NCBI GenBank assembly: GCA_903917305.1
Contig: CAIXAA010000563.1
Span: 1-21,284 of the forward strand
DNA: 21,284 bases
Reading direction: 5' to 3'
From: an uncultured Myxococcales bacterium
GTDB taxonomy: Bacteria; Myxococcota_A; UBA9042
The translations under genes were made by a program, and so were the position numbers. The notes below the pieces were generated by a model, which saw only the letters and a program-made list of their open reading frames with translations, did no database searches and was not told where the DNA came from. This document shows, piece after piece, positions 1-7,773 of the stretch (the first letter of the stretch is position 1; each line of letters begins with the position of its first letter).

Positions 1-60
1 CGATCTCATCGCCCGGCGGCGGCCCTGTCGATCGGCCGACTTCGGCCCGCGGAGCGCTGA
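1..60 (+). CDS. 3' end of an unidentified upstream gene (partial)
   Basis: Frame 1 is open from the first base to a TGA at 58-60. That stop shares its last A with the ATG of the next gene (TGATG), the same one-base coupling seen at 12956-12960 in this window. Only about 19 codons are visible (ending in LRPAER), so no function can be assigned. The overlap with a well-supported start is the only reason to call it; chance openness in GC-rich DNA is a real alternative. Confidence 0.35.
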   Translation, partial: RSHRPAAALSIGRLRPAER

Positions 61-1814
61 TGCGGCGAGCCCCCGCGCTGTTCTTGGCGTTTCTCGCCGG
101 CGCGTGCGACGCGGCCGCCGTGCCGAGCGCGCTGACGGACGTCCAGGTGCCGGCGCGGCTGCGAAGCGGAAGCCCATTGGTTGTCAGCGGTTCTGGCCTG
201 GGCGGCGCCCAGCTCGAAGTGCGTTCCGCCGCCGGCAACGCCCGGATCGCGATCGAATCCAGCGACGTGGACGGCGACGATCCAGAGAAAGCCCAGGTCG
301 CCTTGCCCGACGTCGCCTGGCCCGAAGGCAGCGCCGTCCGCGAGATCTGCCTGATCGGCAAAGGCTTCTCCGGTTGGAACACCTGCAGGAGCCTGCAGGC
401 CCGCTTCACGCGCGCCGTCACGGCCGGCCCGGCGCTGCTCGGCCAGGATCACGGCCAGCACGGCGGCGCGATCACCGTCGTGGCCCACGATCTGCTGCTG
501 CCGGGCGAGGGGCAGGTCGAACTGCAGGTGACGACCGACCTTCCGAATACGGCGAGCGTGACGAGCGTGGCAGTGGCGACGGCCCTGGCGACCGGGCGCG
601 AGAGCGGCCAGGTGCAGATCGCGCCAGACTGGCTGGGGCTGGCGCCGGGGCCCTACGCGCTGCGGCTGCGCCTGGTGCAGCACACGGCGATCGCGCAGGC
701 CACCGGGCCGTGGTCGCCGCCGCTGACCTTCCAGTTGGAGGCGCCCACCCTGACGCCCACGCCCGATCCCGGCCTGCGCCGCGGTGCCCGCGTGCCGCTC
801 GCGATCGCGGGCGTGCCGGCGGGCTGGCAGTTGCTCGCGTCCGGCGTCCTGCGCGGGCAGGATGGCCAGATCGCCCAGACGTTCCCGGTGGATGCGCCGC
901 TTTCCCTGCCGGCGGCGAGCCTCGGCGCGCAGCCCACGGCATGGCTGCCGAGCCCCTGGTTCCTGGGAACCCTGGCGCCGCTCCTGGCGCAGACGGGGCC
1001 CGGCGCGACCTTCGAAGGCCAGGTGCGCGTGGCGCTGGCCCAAGGCGCGCAAACCTGGCTCGGGCCGCCGCTCCCGGTGCAATGGCCGCTGCTGCCGACG
1101 GTCCAGGTCGTCGTGCTGGAGCTGGGCGACGGGCTCGAAGCCGGCGCCGCGCGTTTTGGCCTGGCGGCGTTCAGCGATCTCCTGCGGCTGCGCGTCCTGG
1201 CGCTGGTCGCGGCCCACTTCGCCAACTACGCGGTGCAGGTGACGCTGCAGGCGCCCGCGGCCCAGATCGAGGCGCTGCACCTGGCGATCCTCGATCGTGA
1301 TCCCAACGATCTCGGGCTGCTCGGCGCGGACAGCTCCGCCGGCAAGGACGACGGCAACCTGGTGCTGGACGAACACCTGGGCGGCTACGACGCCGCCTCG
1401 GCCGCGCTCGGCTCGGTCGCCTATGGCGGCGTGTTCCTCGGCGGGTTCTTTGGCTTTTCACCGACGCTGCATCCCGGGTCGCTGGCGACGGACTCGGCGT
1501 TCGATGCGCTGTTCGCCCCCTACGCCGCCGAGCTGGGCGGCCACGCGGCGCATGCCTCGTTGCCACCGGCCGCGGCGCTCGAAGCGCTGGCCCATCTGAT
1601 CGCGCACACGGCGACCCACGAGATCGGCCATGCGCTGGGCCTCGCCGCCGGGACGACGGATTTCCACCACGCCGGCGATCATCCCGGTTGGATCATGGAC
1701 GCGGGCACGGCACGGCCCTTCGCGGAACGCGCGGCGCTGCCGGGCGCAACGCCGCAGACGTGGGGGCCGGTCGACGACGCCTACCTGCGCAGCGTTCTCC
1801 CTGCGGTTCCTTGA
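60..1814 (+). CDS. Predicted secreted lipoprotein zinc metallopeptidase (HEIGH motif)
   Basis: The 584-residue product starts with a short basic, hydrophobic signal ending in LAGAC, so Cys16 is a likely lipidation site. Residues about 20-55 resemble the start of an IPT/TIG-type Ig-like domain (SGSPLVVSGSGLGG), and the middle is beta-rich. The C-terminal part has HEIGHALG at residues 520-527, a zinc-peptidase HExxHxxG motif, followed by DFHHAGDHPG (534-543) and WIMDAG (544-549), which looks like a metzincin Met-turn. The usual third ligand, three residues after the Gly, is Ala530; His536 or His537 in an inserted loop may replace it. The start is supported by an upstream GGAG and by the TGATG junction. 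It is probably an envelope-anchored or outer-surface protease; the substrate is unknown. The fold is inferred from motifs only, and an inactive relative is possible. Confidence 0.72.
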   Translation: MRRAPALFLAFLAGACDAAAVPSALTDVQVPARLRSGSPLVVSGSGLGGAQLEVRSAAGNARIAIESSDVDGDDPEKAQVALPDVAWPEGSAVREICLIGKGFSGWNTCRSLQARFTRAVTAGPALLGQDHGQHGGAITVVAHDLLLPGEGQVELQVTTDLPNTASVTSVAVATALATGRESGQVQIAPDWLGLAPGPYALRLRLVQHTAIAQATGPWSPPLTFQLEAPTLTPTPDPGLRRGARVPLAIAGVPAGWQLLASGVLRGQDGQIAQTFPVDAPLSLPAASLGAQPTAWLPSPWFLGTLAPLLAQTGPGATFEGQVRVALAQGAQTWLGPPLPVQWPLLPTVQVVVLELGDGLEAGAARFGLAAFSDLLRLRVLALVAAHFANYAVQVTLQAPAAQIEALHLAILDRDPNDLGLLGADSSAGKDDGNLVLDEHLGGYDAASAALGSVAYGGVFLGGFFGFSPTLHPGSLATDSAFDALFAPYAAELGGHAAHASLPPAAALEALAHLIAHTATHEIGHALGLAAGTTDFHHAGDHPGWIMDAGTARPFAERAALPGATPQTWGPVDDAYLRSVLPAVP

Positions 1815-1870
1815 AGGTGTTGCCGCAGCTTGCCGGACAGGCCACCATGGGCGGCAGGCAAGGAGGTTCG

Positions 1871-2425
1871 ATGCGCGCGGTCCAGGGACTCGGATGGTGG
1901 ATGACAGCTTGGGTCGCCGTCGCGTGCAGCCGGCCGCCCGTCCTGCCGCCGGCGCAGACCGACCAGAACGCTGTCGCGCCCGCCGAGCCGCAAGCCCAAG
2001 CTGCTTCCATGATTACGCATTTTCCTGGTCGCGGTGAAGTGCGCCTGGCGGGTCGCGCGGCCGCGGTGGCCATCACGGTCGAGCTGGCGCGCACCGAGCC
2101 GGAACGCGAGCAGGGCCTGATGTTCCGCAAGTCCATGGCCGATGACCACGGCATGCTGTTCTTCATGCCGTACGACAACGACTGGGTCTTCTACATGCGC
2201 AACACCTACATCCCGCTCGACATGGTGTTTGTCGGCGCGGACTGGGTGGTCGCCGGCGTGCTCGAGAACGTCGCGCCGCTGACGGAGACGCATCGCTCGG
2301 TCGGCAAGCCGTCGCGCTACATCCTTGAACTTGGGGCCCATCAAGCCGGGCACCAGGGCATCGCCGCGGGGACGCGCCTCGACTTCCGGCCGCTGCCCGA
2401 TGCGCCGCCGCCCGCGGTGAGGTAG
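1871..2425 (+). CDS. DUF192 family lipoprotein
   Basis: The product is 184 residues. The ATG at 1871 is preceded by a strong AGGAGG at 1861-1866, which decides the start over in-frame ATGs further upstream. A signal peptide ends in VAVAC, giving lipidated Cys19, then a Pro/Ala-rich linker. From residue about 60 it is a typical DUF192 domain: GLMFRKSM near residue 82, HGMLFFMP, then FYMRNTYIPLDMVFV around residues 107-121 and a C-terminal LELGAHQAGHQGI block. DUF192 proteins are small beta-barrel proteins found across bacteria and archaea, and their biochemical role is not settled. The gene follows the metallopeptidase gene by 56 bases and precedes the next gene by 3 bases, so it may belong to a short operon. 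Family assignment is firm; function is unknown. Confidence 0.85.
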   Translation: MRAVQGLGWWMTAWVAVACSRPPVLPPAQTDQNAVAPAEPQAQAASMITHFPGRGEVRLAGRAAAVAITVELARTEPEREQGLMFRKSMADDHGMLFFMPYDNDWVFYMRNTYIPLDMVFVGADWVVAGVLENVAPLTETHRSVGKPSRYILELGAHQAGHQGIAAGTRLDFRPLPDAPPPAVR

Positions 2426-2428
2426 CGC

Positions 2429-2965
2429 GTGGCCGCTGATCGCGCCGCATGGCTGGCCGTGATGCAGCAGGACGCCGAGCGCCTGGCCCAGCTGCTGCGC
2501 GCCCCGGCGGTGACGCGCGAGCAGCGACAGGCAGCGCGGGCGCTGCTCTGGCAGGCGTTTGCGCTGCTGGAGGCCGCGGCAGGCGAGGCGGAGGCGCAGC
2601 CGACCGAGCCGGCGCTGCAACAGACCCTTCGCGATCTCGAACAGTTGCGCAAAGACCTGGGCGACCTTGCGCCGCACGGCATCCGCGCGCTGCACCGCGT
2701 GTGGATTCGCTCGCCGCTGCCGGAGCGCCTGCTGCTGCCCGCGGCTTCGCGCGCCACCGCGCACCTGACCCGCGCCGTCGAACGCCACTTCGCTGCCGCC
2801 GTGGCCCTGACGCCGCAGCGCATGGCCTGGTTCGAGAAGCGCTGCGCCCAGGCCGACCCGACGCGGGTGGCGGTCGTGCGCCAGCCGGAGGACGCCAAGA
2901 CCTCGCGCCTGTCGGGCAGCGAGGTCGTCCTGCTGGTAAAGAAGGGACCGTCGCGCTTCTCCTAG
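2429..2965 (+). CDS. Hypothetical helical protein
   Basis: The 178-residue protein begins at a GTG three bases after the DUF192 stop, with GAGG at 2419-2422 as ribosome binding site. It has no signal peptide, transmembrane segment or Cys-rich part. Sequence is Ala/Leu/Arg/Gln/Glu-rich and appears largely alpha-helical through residue about 140 (for example DAERLAQLLRAP and DLEQLRKDLGDL), so coiled-coil packing is plausible. The C-terminus (SRLSGSEVVLLVKKGPSRF) looks like a short beta strand with a basic tail. I do not recognise the family. Tight spacing suggests co-translation with the DUF192 gene. Codon use has the strong third-position G/C bias of its neighbours, supporting that it is coding. 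Confidence 0.65.
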   Translation: MAADRAAWLAVMQQDAERLAQLLRAPAVTREQRQAARALLWQAFALLEAAAGEAEAQPTEPALQQTLRDLEQLRKDLGDLAPHGIRALHRVWIRSPLPERLLLPAASRATAHLTRAVERHFAAAVALTPQRMAWFEKRCAQADPTRVAVVRQPEDAKTSRLSGSEVVLLVKKGPSRFS

Positions 2966-3031
2966 CAAGCCTGCGAATCAACTCACGATGTTCAGCCATT
3001 GTCACGTTTGCGTAACGCAGCGGTGGGCGCG

Positions 3032-3060
3032 TTGTCCGATGGTTGCAGACCAGCTATGCT
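3032..3060 (+). promoter_or_regulatory. Candidate sigma70-type promoter for the Cys-rich lipoprotein gene
   Basis: TTGTCC at 3032-3037 and TATGCT at 3055-3060 are separated by exactly 17 bases. They lie 33 bases before the ATG at 3093, in the 127-base gap after the previous gene, a locally less GC-rich stretch. A GGAGGA ribosome binding site follows at 3080-3085. Matches are 4 of 6 (-35) and 4 of 6 (-10), so this is a prediction from sequence alone. Confidence 0.5.
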
Positions 3061-3092
3061 GCCTCGGCTTTTGACGGGCGGAGGATTCGAAC

Positions 3093-5414
3093 ATGCAGTC
3101 GATCAAGATGGTACGGCGGATTTCGTGGGTGGCGCTCCTGGTTGTGGCGCTTGCCGCCAGCGCCTGCAGCAGCTCGGCGACCCCTGCGAAGACGACGACG
3201 GACGTGGTCGCCAAGACCGACACCGGCCCGACGCCGGACGTCACGTCGGGCGACGTTGCGCCGGACACGCTGGCCGGCTGCGGCGCCCTGCCCAGCTGCC
3301 TGAACGACAAAGGCCAGGAAGATCTGGGACTTTGCCCGAAGCCCGCGTCCGACTACACCTGCACCGCCGGCTGCTGCGTCGCGATCGTCAAGTGCAAGAG
3401 CAACGATGACTGCGCCGCCCAGCTCGGCAAGGCCGGCGGCGGCTGCCCGGACGCGCGCTTCACCTGCGGCTGCGACCTGACGGATGGCTCCTGCGTGCAG
3501 ACGATGTGCTCGACCGACGCCGACTGCGGCGCGGGCAAGATCTGCAGCCAGGGCGGCTGCATCGCGCCCGTGTCGACCAAAGGCTTGCATGCACGACTGT
3601 TGCGGCCGTTCTGGGTCGGCAATGAGACGATGCTCAACACCTTTGATGCCGCGGCGGCGCTCGGCGCCCAGGCCGTCGACGCGACAGGAAATGTCGCGCC
3701 GGACGCGAAATTCGACTGGAAGTTGTCGACGACGGACGCATTCACCCTCACTGCGGGCACGATCGCGCCGACCGCCAAGGCCGGCAGCGCGACGGTCACG
3801 GCCACGGTCGTCGGCGGCGACACGACGCCGTCCAACCAAGCGACCTTGTGGAACTTTGGCGTCGGCCCTGCCGCCACCGACCTGCGCGTCACGGCGGTGG
3901 ACGACGTGTCCATGGCGCCGCTGACCGGCAAGGCGATCCTCATCGGCCTGGCGGACGATCCGACGCCGCCCGCGGCGATCGTGGTCGATCTCGTCGGCGG
4001 CCAGGCGACCTTCACCGCGGTGAAGTACCCCTGCGATATTCACATCGTGCCCAAGGATCACGCGCCGGTGTCGGTGCTGCGCTATACCAAGGGTGCGGGT
4101 CCGGCGGACGTCGTGCTCCCCTCGCCGGCGGTCTTCTTCTCCGACCTGGAGTTCGACGGCCTTGGCGTGCTCAGCGCGGCCAGCAAGCTGATCAACGGCG
4201 ACATCCTGACCGGCGTGGTCGACTATCCCGGCGTCGGCGAGGCCGCGATTGGCTTGACGGCGCTGGCTTTCGGCCCGTCGCTGCTCAACTTCAGCCTGGA
4301 TTCGATCCTCGGCTCGAACGTCAAGCGCCCGTTCGACGACGCCGCGCCGGCCATCATCAACCCGGAGAAGGGCAAGCCGCAGTCGATCCCCGGCGGCGTG
4401 ACGTTCCTGCTCGGCAAGCCGGTGGTGACGAGCTACGTGGTCGCGGGTCCTCCCGGCAAGCACATCCTCTGGGATCTCGGCGGCCGCCTGGCCCTCAATG
4501 ACGTGCTCGGCCAGGTCGGCAAGGTCGTCGACTCCGTGCAGGGCGGCCTGGATGTCGGCCGCGTCGTCTCGGTGCTGCTGCCGTACCTCGCCGGCTTCGA
4601 GTCGCAGGTGAACTTCGACGTGCCGTTTGCCGCCTCGCTGACCAAGCCGATCCCGAAGCTGGACTTGAAGCCGACCTTCCCGCTGGGCATCAAGACCGAC
4701 GTGACGCTGCCGATCCTGCCCTCCGCGGGCCTGGACGCTGCAGGCAAGGCTGCGTTTGCCGATCTGGCGTTCGTCATCGGCGGCGCGATGTTGCCGTCTG
4801 GCGAGTTCGTGCCGCTGGGCCTCACCGCCGGCTCGGACAAGGTCGACAGCAGCGACACGGCCGATGGCCTCATCGACGGCGACGACCAGACGCCCGGCAT
4901 GCAGCCGCTAGCCCTCGCGGTCGCTCCGTTGCACAGCGGCGTGCGCTATGGCGCTTCGAACCACACGCTCATCACCGCAGCGGTCATCCTCGGCGGCAGC
5001 GGCAAGAAGGAAGGCGGCTCGATCTCCATCACCGTCCCGGGCACGATCGCCAAGACCACGAATCCCGAGACCTTCCTGCCCTTCCCGATGGGCTCGACCT
5101 ACGACAAGGCCAGCGCCACGCTGACGGTCAAGGGCATCGACGGCGCGCAGTTCTACCGCTCGACGTTGTTCGGCGACGAGGGCAACCAGTGGCTGATCGT
5201 GCTGCCGAAGGAGACGGCCGGCAAGGCGCTCAAGCTGCCCGACCTGACCCAGTGGGGCGCCCCGGTCAACCTGGCTGCCGCGCCGAAGAAGGCCTACGTC
5301 GCCGGCTTCGAGCTGCGCTCCGCGCTGAGCATGGAGCAGCTGCTGACCCCGGCCGGCCTGTGCGATCTCGTGCGGCAGGTCAAGCGCACGACGTTCATCT
5401 ACGCCAATCCCTAG
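3093..5414 (+). CDS. Large Cys-rich secreted lipoprotein of unknown function
   Basis: The 773-residue product has a clear lipoprotein signal (basic start, VALLVVALAASAC), with lipidated Cys25. A Thr/Asp/Pro-rich linker (residues about 28-60) follows, of the kind often seen in Myxococcota lipoproteins. Residues 63-156 hold 16 cysteines, including CSTDADCGAGKIC, a pattern of small disulfide-rich modules also common in myxobacterial surface proteins. Residues about 165-260 look like an Ig/BIG-type beta sandwich. The remaining roughly 500 residues are beta-rich with Gly-hydrophobic stretches, and an acidic segment near residue 588 (DSSDTADGLIDGDD) could bind calcium. No catalytic motif is visible. 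The start is chosen by GGAGGA at 3080-3085; a second ATG at 3108 would remove only five residues. It has its own candidate promoter, so it is probably monocistronic. It is likely an outer-membrane or periplasmic surface protein. Confidence 0.8.
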   Translation: MQSIKMVRRISWVALLVVALAASACSSSATPAKTTTDVVAKTDTGPTPDVTSGDVAPDTLAGCGALPSCLNDKGQEDLGLCPKPASDYTCTAGCCVAIVKCKSNDDCAAQLGKAGGGCPDARFTCGCDLTDGSCVQTMCSTDADCGAGKICSQGGCIAPVSTKGLHARLLRPFWVGNETMLNTFDAAAALGAQAVDATGNVAPDAKFDWKLSTTDAFTLTAGTIAPTAKAGSATVTATVVGGDTTPSNQATLWNFGVGPAATDLRVTAVDDVSMAPLTGKAILIGLADDPTPPAAIVVDLVGGQATFTAVKYPCDIHIVPKDHAPVSVLRYTKGAGPADVVLPSPAVFFSDLEFDGLGVLSAASKLINGDILTGVVDYPGVGEAAIGLTALAFGPSLLNFSLDSILGSNVKRPFDDAAPAIINPEKGKPQSIPGGVTFLLGKPVVTSYVVAGPPGKHILWDLGGRLALNDVLGQVGKVVDSVQGGLDVGRVVSVLLPYLAGFESQVNFDVPFAASLTKPIPKLDLKPTFPLGIKTDVTLPILPSAGLDAAGKAAFADLAFVIGGAMLPSGEFVPLGLTAGSDKVDSSDTADGLIDGDDQTPGMQPLALAVAPLHSGVRYGASNHTLITAAVILGGSGKKEGGSISITVPGTIAKTTNPETFLPFPMGSTYDKASATLTVKGIDGAQFYRSTLFGDEGNQWLIVLPKETAGKALKLPDLTQWGAPVNLAAAPKKAYVAGFELRSALSMEQLLTPAGLCDLVRQVKRTTFIYANP

Positions 5415-5421
5415 AGCGGCA

Positions 5422-5441
5422 ATCAGAAACTCGTTTCTGAT
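5422..5441. repeat. Perfect 8-base inverted repeat with 4-base loop between convergent genes
   Basis: ATCAGAAA (5422-5429), loop CTCG, TTTCTGAT (5434-5441). It starts 8 bases after the stop of the Cys-rich lipoprotein gene and lies 71 bases beyond the end of the Nudix gene. The stem is AT-rich in a GC-rich genome. There is no T run on either side, so it is not a canonical intrinsic terminator. It may still act as a bidirectional end signal or RNA-stabilising hairpin for the two convergent transcripts. A second, loopless palindrome GGCTCCGGAGCC follows at 5494-5505. Confidence 0.5.
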
Positions 5442-5512
5442 GGAGTGCTCGGCAGTGTCTTCAGGTCGCCGAGCGCGCCGATGCGGACGCGCCGGCTCCG
5501 GAGCCCTAGCCG

Positions 5513-6403
5513 TCAATCCTGGTAGACAAACCGTCCCGCCACCAGAGCAAACCGGTGGCGCCGGGCAGGTTTGGCGTACTGCGCGATCCACGCCTCGTGT
5601 TCGGGGTGTGCCGGGTCGTCGGGCAGCACGATGGCGGGACCGTCCGGCGGCTCCTTGACGTGGTGCGGCTGGATCCGGGGCCCAGGGCCAGCCAGCGCCA
5701 GCGCGCCCAGCACCTGCCGCGACGACGTCCCCAGGCCGGCAAAGCGGTGCAGCGTGTGCTGGGTGGGCGGCGGCAGGTGGATCTCGCCGCCCGCCGCGTG
5801 CTCTTGGAGGGCGGCGCGCGGCGTCGACCAGCCGGCGGCCGTCGTCTCGTGGATGTCGAGCGCGGCGCGCTGCTGCGGCGGCAGCGCCGCGGCAAAAAAC
5901 CACGTATCGAAGCGACGTTGCTGCGCGCTCGGCGTGACCCAGTGGGCGAACGGCACGAGCAGATCCAGCGCTGGCGTCAGCTGCGCCTCGGCCAGCACGC
6001 GGTGGTAGTCGGCGCCGGCCAGGCGGTGGCCGTCGCGCAGCGCCTCCAGACGCGCATCGATCTCCGCGACTTCCGCCTCGTTCGGCAGGCGGCCGGCGCG
6101 GTCACGGGCCAGCAGGATGTGCGACTCCTCGTGGAGCTCGCGCACGGCCGCGATGTGCAGGGCGCGCGCAGCCCGCGGCTCCAAGCCGCCCAGCCGCGCG
6201 GCACAAGCCGCCGCGTCCAAGCCGTCTGCTGCCGCACCGTCATCGGCCTGATCGACCTTGCCGCCGGGAAAGACCGTGGCGTTGGCCATGAAGCCGCTCT
6301 CGGCATGGCGCCGCACGAGGAAGACTTCCGGCCCGTCCAGGCCATCGCGGAGCAGCACGACGGTCGCCGAAGCGATCAGATCGGAGGGCGGGGCTTGGGT
6401 CAT
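5513..6403 (-). CDS. Nudix hydrolase, NUDT19-like (possible CoA/acyl-CoA diphosphatase)
   Basis: The 296-residue protein has a Nudix fold: LIASATVVLLRDG at residues 9-21, FPGGKVD at 45-51, then an insertion of about 35 residues before the catalytic helix RELHEES at 88-94. A long insertion inside the Nudix box is characteristic of the NUDT19 group, whose studied members hydrolyse CoA derivatives; that substrate is an inference here. The Glu-Glu metal ligands (E92, E93) are present, while the usual Gly two residues later is His95. The C-terminal half (LVPFAHWVTP, FDTWFFAAALP) fits the same family. The start ATG overlaps the upstream stop as ATGA, which favours it over upstream in-frame ATGs. 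No signal peptide, so cytoplasmic. It is the second gene of a leftward two-gene operon. Confidence 0.85.
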   Translation of the reverse strand: MTQAPPSDLIASATVVLLRDGLDGPEVFLVRRHAESGFMANATVFPGGKVDQADDGAAADGLDAAACAARLGGLEPRAARALHIAAVRELHEESHILLARDRAGRLPNEAEVAEIDARLEALRDGHRLAGADYHRVLAEAQLTPALDLLVPFAHWVTPSAQQRRFDTWFFAAALPPQQRAALDIHETTAAGWSTPRAALQEHAAGGEIHLPPPTQHTLHRFAGLGTSSRQVLGALALAGPGPRIQPHHVKEPPDGPAIVLPDDPAHPEHEAWIAQYAKPARRHRFALVAGRFVYQD

Positions 6404-7635
6404 TTGCAGTTCGGGTAGGTCTTGTCGTCGATCATGCGCTGCACGTAGCCCGGCAGCACCTGCGTGAACAGATCGTCGGTCGAGATCGGCTTGAGCTTGC
6501 CCGCCGCAAAGGGCGCCGGCGCCAGGCCGTTGCCGTACGGACCTTCGAGCCAGCACGGCTGCCCCACGCACTCGTCGTCGGTCAGCGGTGCCTGGCAGGG
6601 CGGCATGTCATTGAGGGCGAAGTAGTGCGACGGCGAGCCGGCGACGCGCTGGATCGCCATGCGGCTCGACCAGTAGCTCGGCAGGCGGTGATCGTTGGTG
6701 AACTGGATGCGCTGGTAGCGGGTGAACAAGTCGCTCAGGTAGGTGTACGGCTCGCGCGCCGACCACCAGGAGCTGTCGGAGCACGTCACGCCCGTCGCGG
6801 CGATCGGCCAGGCGCCCTCCGCGCAGACGATGCTGGCCGGCTTGCCATCCTGCGCCGCGGGGTACACGGCGGAGTGCGGCGCCTTGGTCGTGAAATGACA
6901 GGCGGAATCGCTGGCTCCCGCGCCATCGCTGGGTCCGATTCCCTTGCCGTCGTCTTCCGGCGCCTGGCTGACGGCGCAGCGGTCGGTGGGGCCTTCGACG
7001 TCGATCAGGAAGTTCACGAACGACAGCGCGCTGGTGCCATAGACCTTGAGCGCGCGCACCACCGGGATGAGGCCGGTGCCGATGGTCAGGTAACCACAGC
7101 GCTTCTGGTCGACGTACGGCCGCTGCGCGATGAAGCGCATGACCTCCTTGACCGCCGTCTCGTGCCACAGCCCACCGAAGTCATCGGTTCCGCTGGATTT
7201 CTTCGACGCCGGACCCTGGCCCGGCAGGTTGAAGATGACGACGTTGACGTTCACGCCCGCCGCCAGCTTGCTCGCCGCCGGCACGTAAGCGTCGTAGGCA
7301 TTGCCGTCGTAGTCGCCGACGACGACCACCAGCGGGCACTGGCTGGTGGACGTGCACGTCACCGGGTGCAGCACCACGCCCTTGAGCGCCGCCTGCTGCT
7401 GCTCGTTGTTGACCAGCACGCTGATCGTCGTCTGCAGTTCGAGGACCTCCACGGATGGCCCGGCCTTGGTGTCGGGGCCGCTCGCCGTGTCCGTGCCGCT
7501 GCCCTTGACGTCCTGGCCGGCCTGGCTGGCCGTGTCCGTCCCGGTGCCGCCCGCCGCTGCCGGCGTCGTGCTGCTGCCACATGCGCCGAGCGCCAAGACC
7601 ACCGAACCGCCTGCAAACCACTTGCGCCACTGCAT
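6400..7635 (-). CDS. Secreted lipoprotein, alpha/beta-hydrolase-like with degenerate nucleophile elbow
   Basis: The 411-residue product begins at an ATG with GGAGGT at 7641-7646 five bases upstream, which rules out longer in-frame starts. Signal peptide VVLALGAC gives lipidated Cys19, followed by a Gly/Thr/Asp/Ala linker to residue about 55. Residues about 60-215 follow an alpha/beta-hydrolase order: a hydrophobic strand (CPLVVVVGDYDG), an oxyanion-like loop, NVNVVIFNLPGQGP, then strand-turn-helix GYLTIGTGLIPVVRAL. At the expected G-x-S-x-G elbow the sequence is T-I-G-T-G (residues 184-188), so no Ser nucleophile is present. The rest contains a few cysteines and aromatic residues (SSWWSAREPYTYL) of unknown role. 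The assignment rests on motif order only; a catalytically dead or binding role is possible. It is translationally coupled to the downstream Nudix gene. Confidence 0.65.
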   Translation of the reverse strand: MQWRKWFAGGSVVLALGACGSSTTPAAAGGTGTDTASQAGQDVKGSGTDTASGPDTKAGPSVEVLELQTTISVLVNNEQQQAALKGVVLHPVTCTSTSQCPLVVVVGDYDGNAYDAYVPAASKLAAGVNVNVVIFNLPGQGPASKKSSGTDDFGGLWHETAVKEVMRFIAQRPYVDQKRCGYLTIGTGLIPVVRALKVYGTSALSFVNFLIDVEGPTDRCAVSQAPEDDGKGIGPSDGAGASDSACHFTTKAPHSAVYPAAQDGKPASIVCAEGAWPIAATGVTCSDSSWWSAREPYTYLSDLFTRYQRIQFTNDHRLPSYWSSRMAIQRVAGSPSHYFALNDMPPCQAPLTDDECVGQPCWLEGPYGNGLAPAPFAAGKLKPISTDDLFTQVLPGYVQRMIDDKTYPNCK

Positions 7636-7657
7636 GAAGCACCTCCGTCGCGCCGGC

Positions 7658-7685
7658 ATTGTACCGATGCCACCTGCGCCGACAA
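7658..7685 (-). promoter_or_regulatory. Candidate promoter of the leftward lipoprotein-Nudix operon
   Basis: Read on the - strand, TTGTCG (7685-7680) and TACAAT (7663-7658) are 16 bases apart. The -10 matches TATAAT at 5 of 6 positions. It would start transcription near 7651, about 15 bases before the ATG at 7635, leaving a short leader that just holds the GGAGGT site. Confidence 0.5.
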
Positions 7686-7773
7686 CCCCGCGACCGCGCT
7701 GATCGACGGGCGTTTTGGCAATCATTGGCCACCTTTCAAGAGGTTGCACGAAGATGTCGGCGTTTCGTGTCAT

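Noticed and set aside
6..1376. A 456-codon - strand open frame opposite the metallopeptidase gene
   Set aside because: Arg/Gln/Gly-rich shadow without motifs; the + strand gene has a signal peptide, an HExxH motif and a coupled start.
3071..3076. TTGACG as a -35 box for the Cys-rich lipoprotein gene
   Set aside because: A -10 box at proper distance would fall inside the coding sequence after the ATG; the TTGTCC/TATGCT pair just upstream fits better.
5494..5505. Palindrome GGCTCCGGAGCC downstream of the Nudix gene
   Set aside because: A 12-base loopless GC palindrome is readily expected by chance in this composition. It has no T run and cannot form a stable hairpin without sacrificing stem pairs.
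5555..6418. A 287-codon + strand open frame opposite the Nudix gene
   Set aside because: The - strand frame shows the Nudix box and ATGA coupling, while this one is Arg/Gln/Val-rich without recognisable domains.
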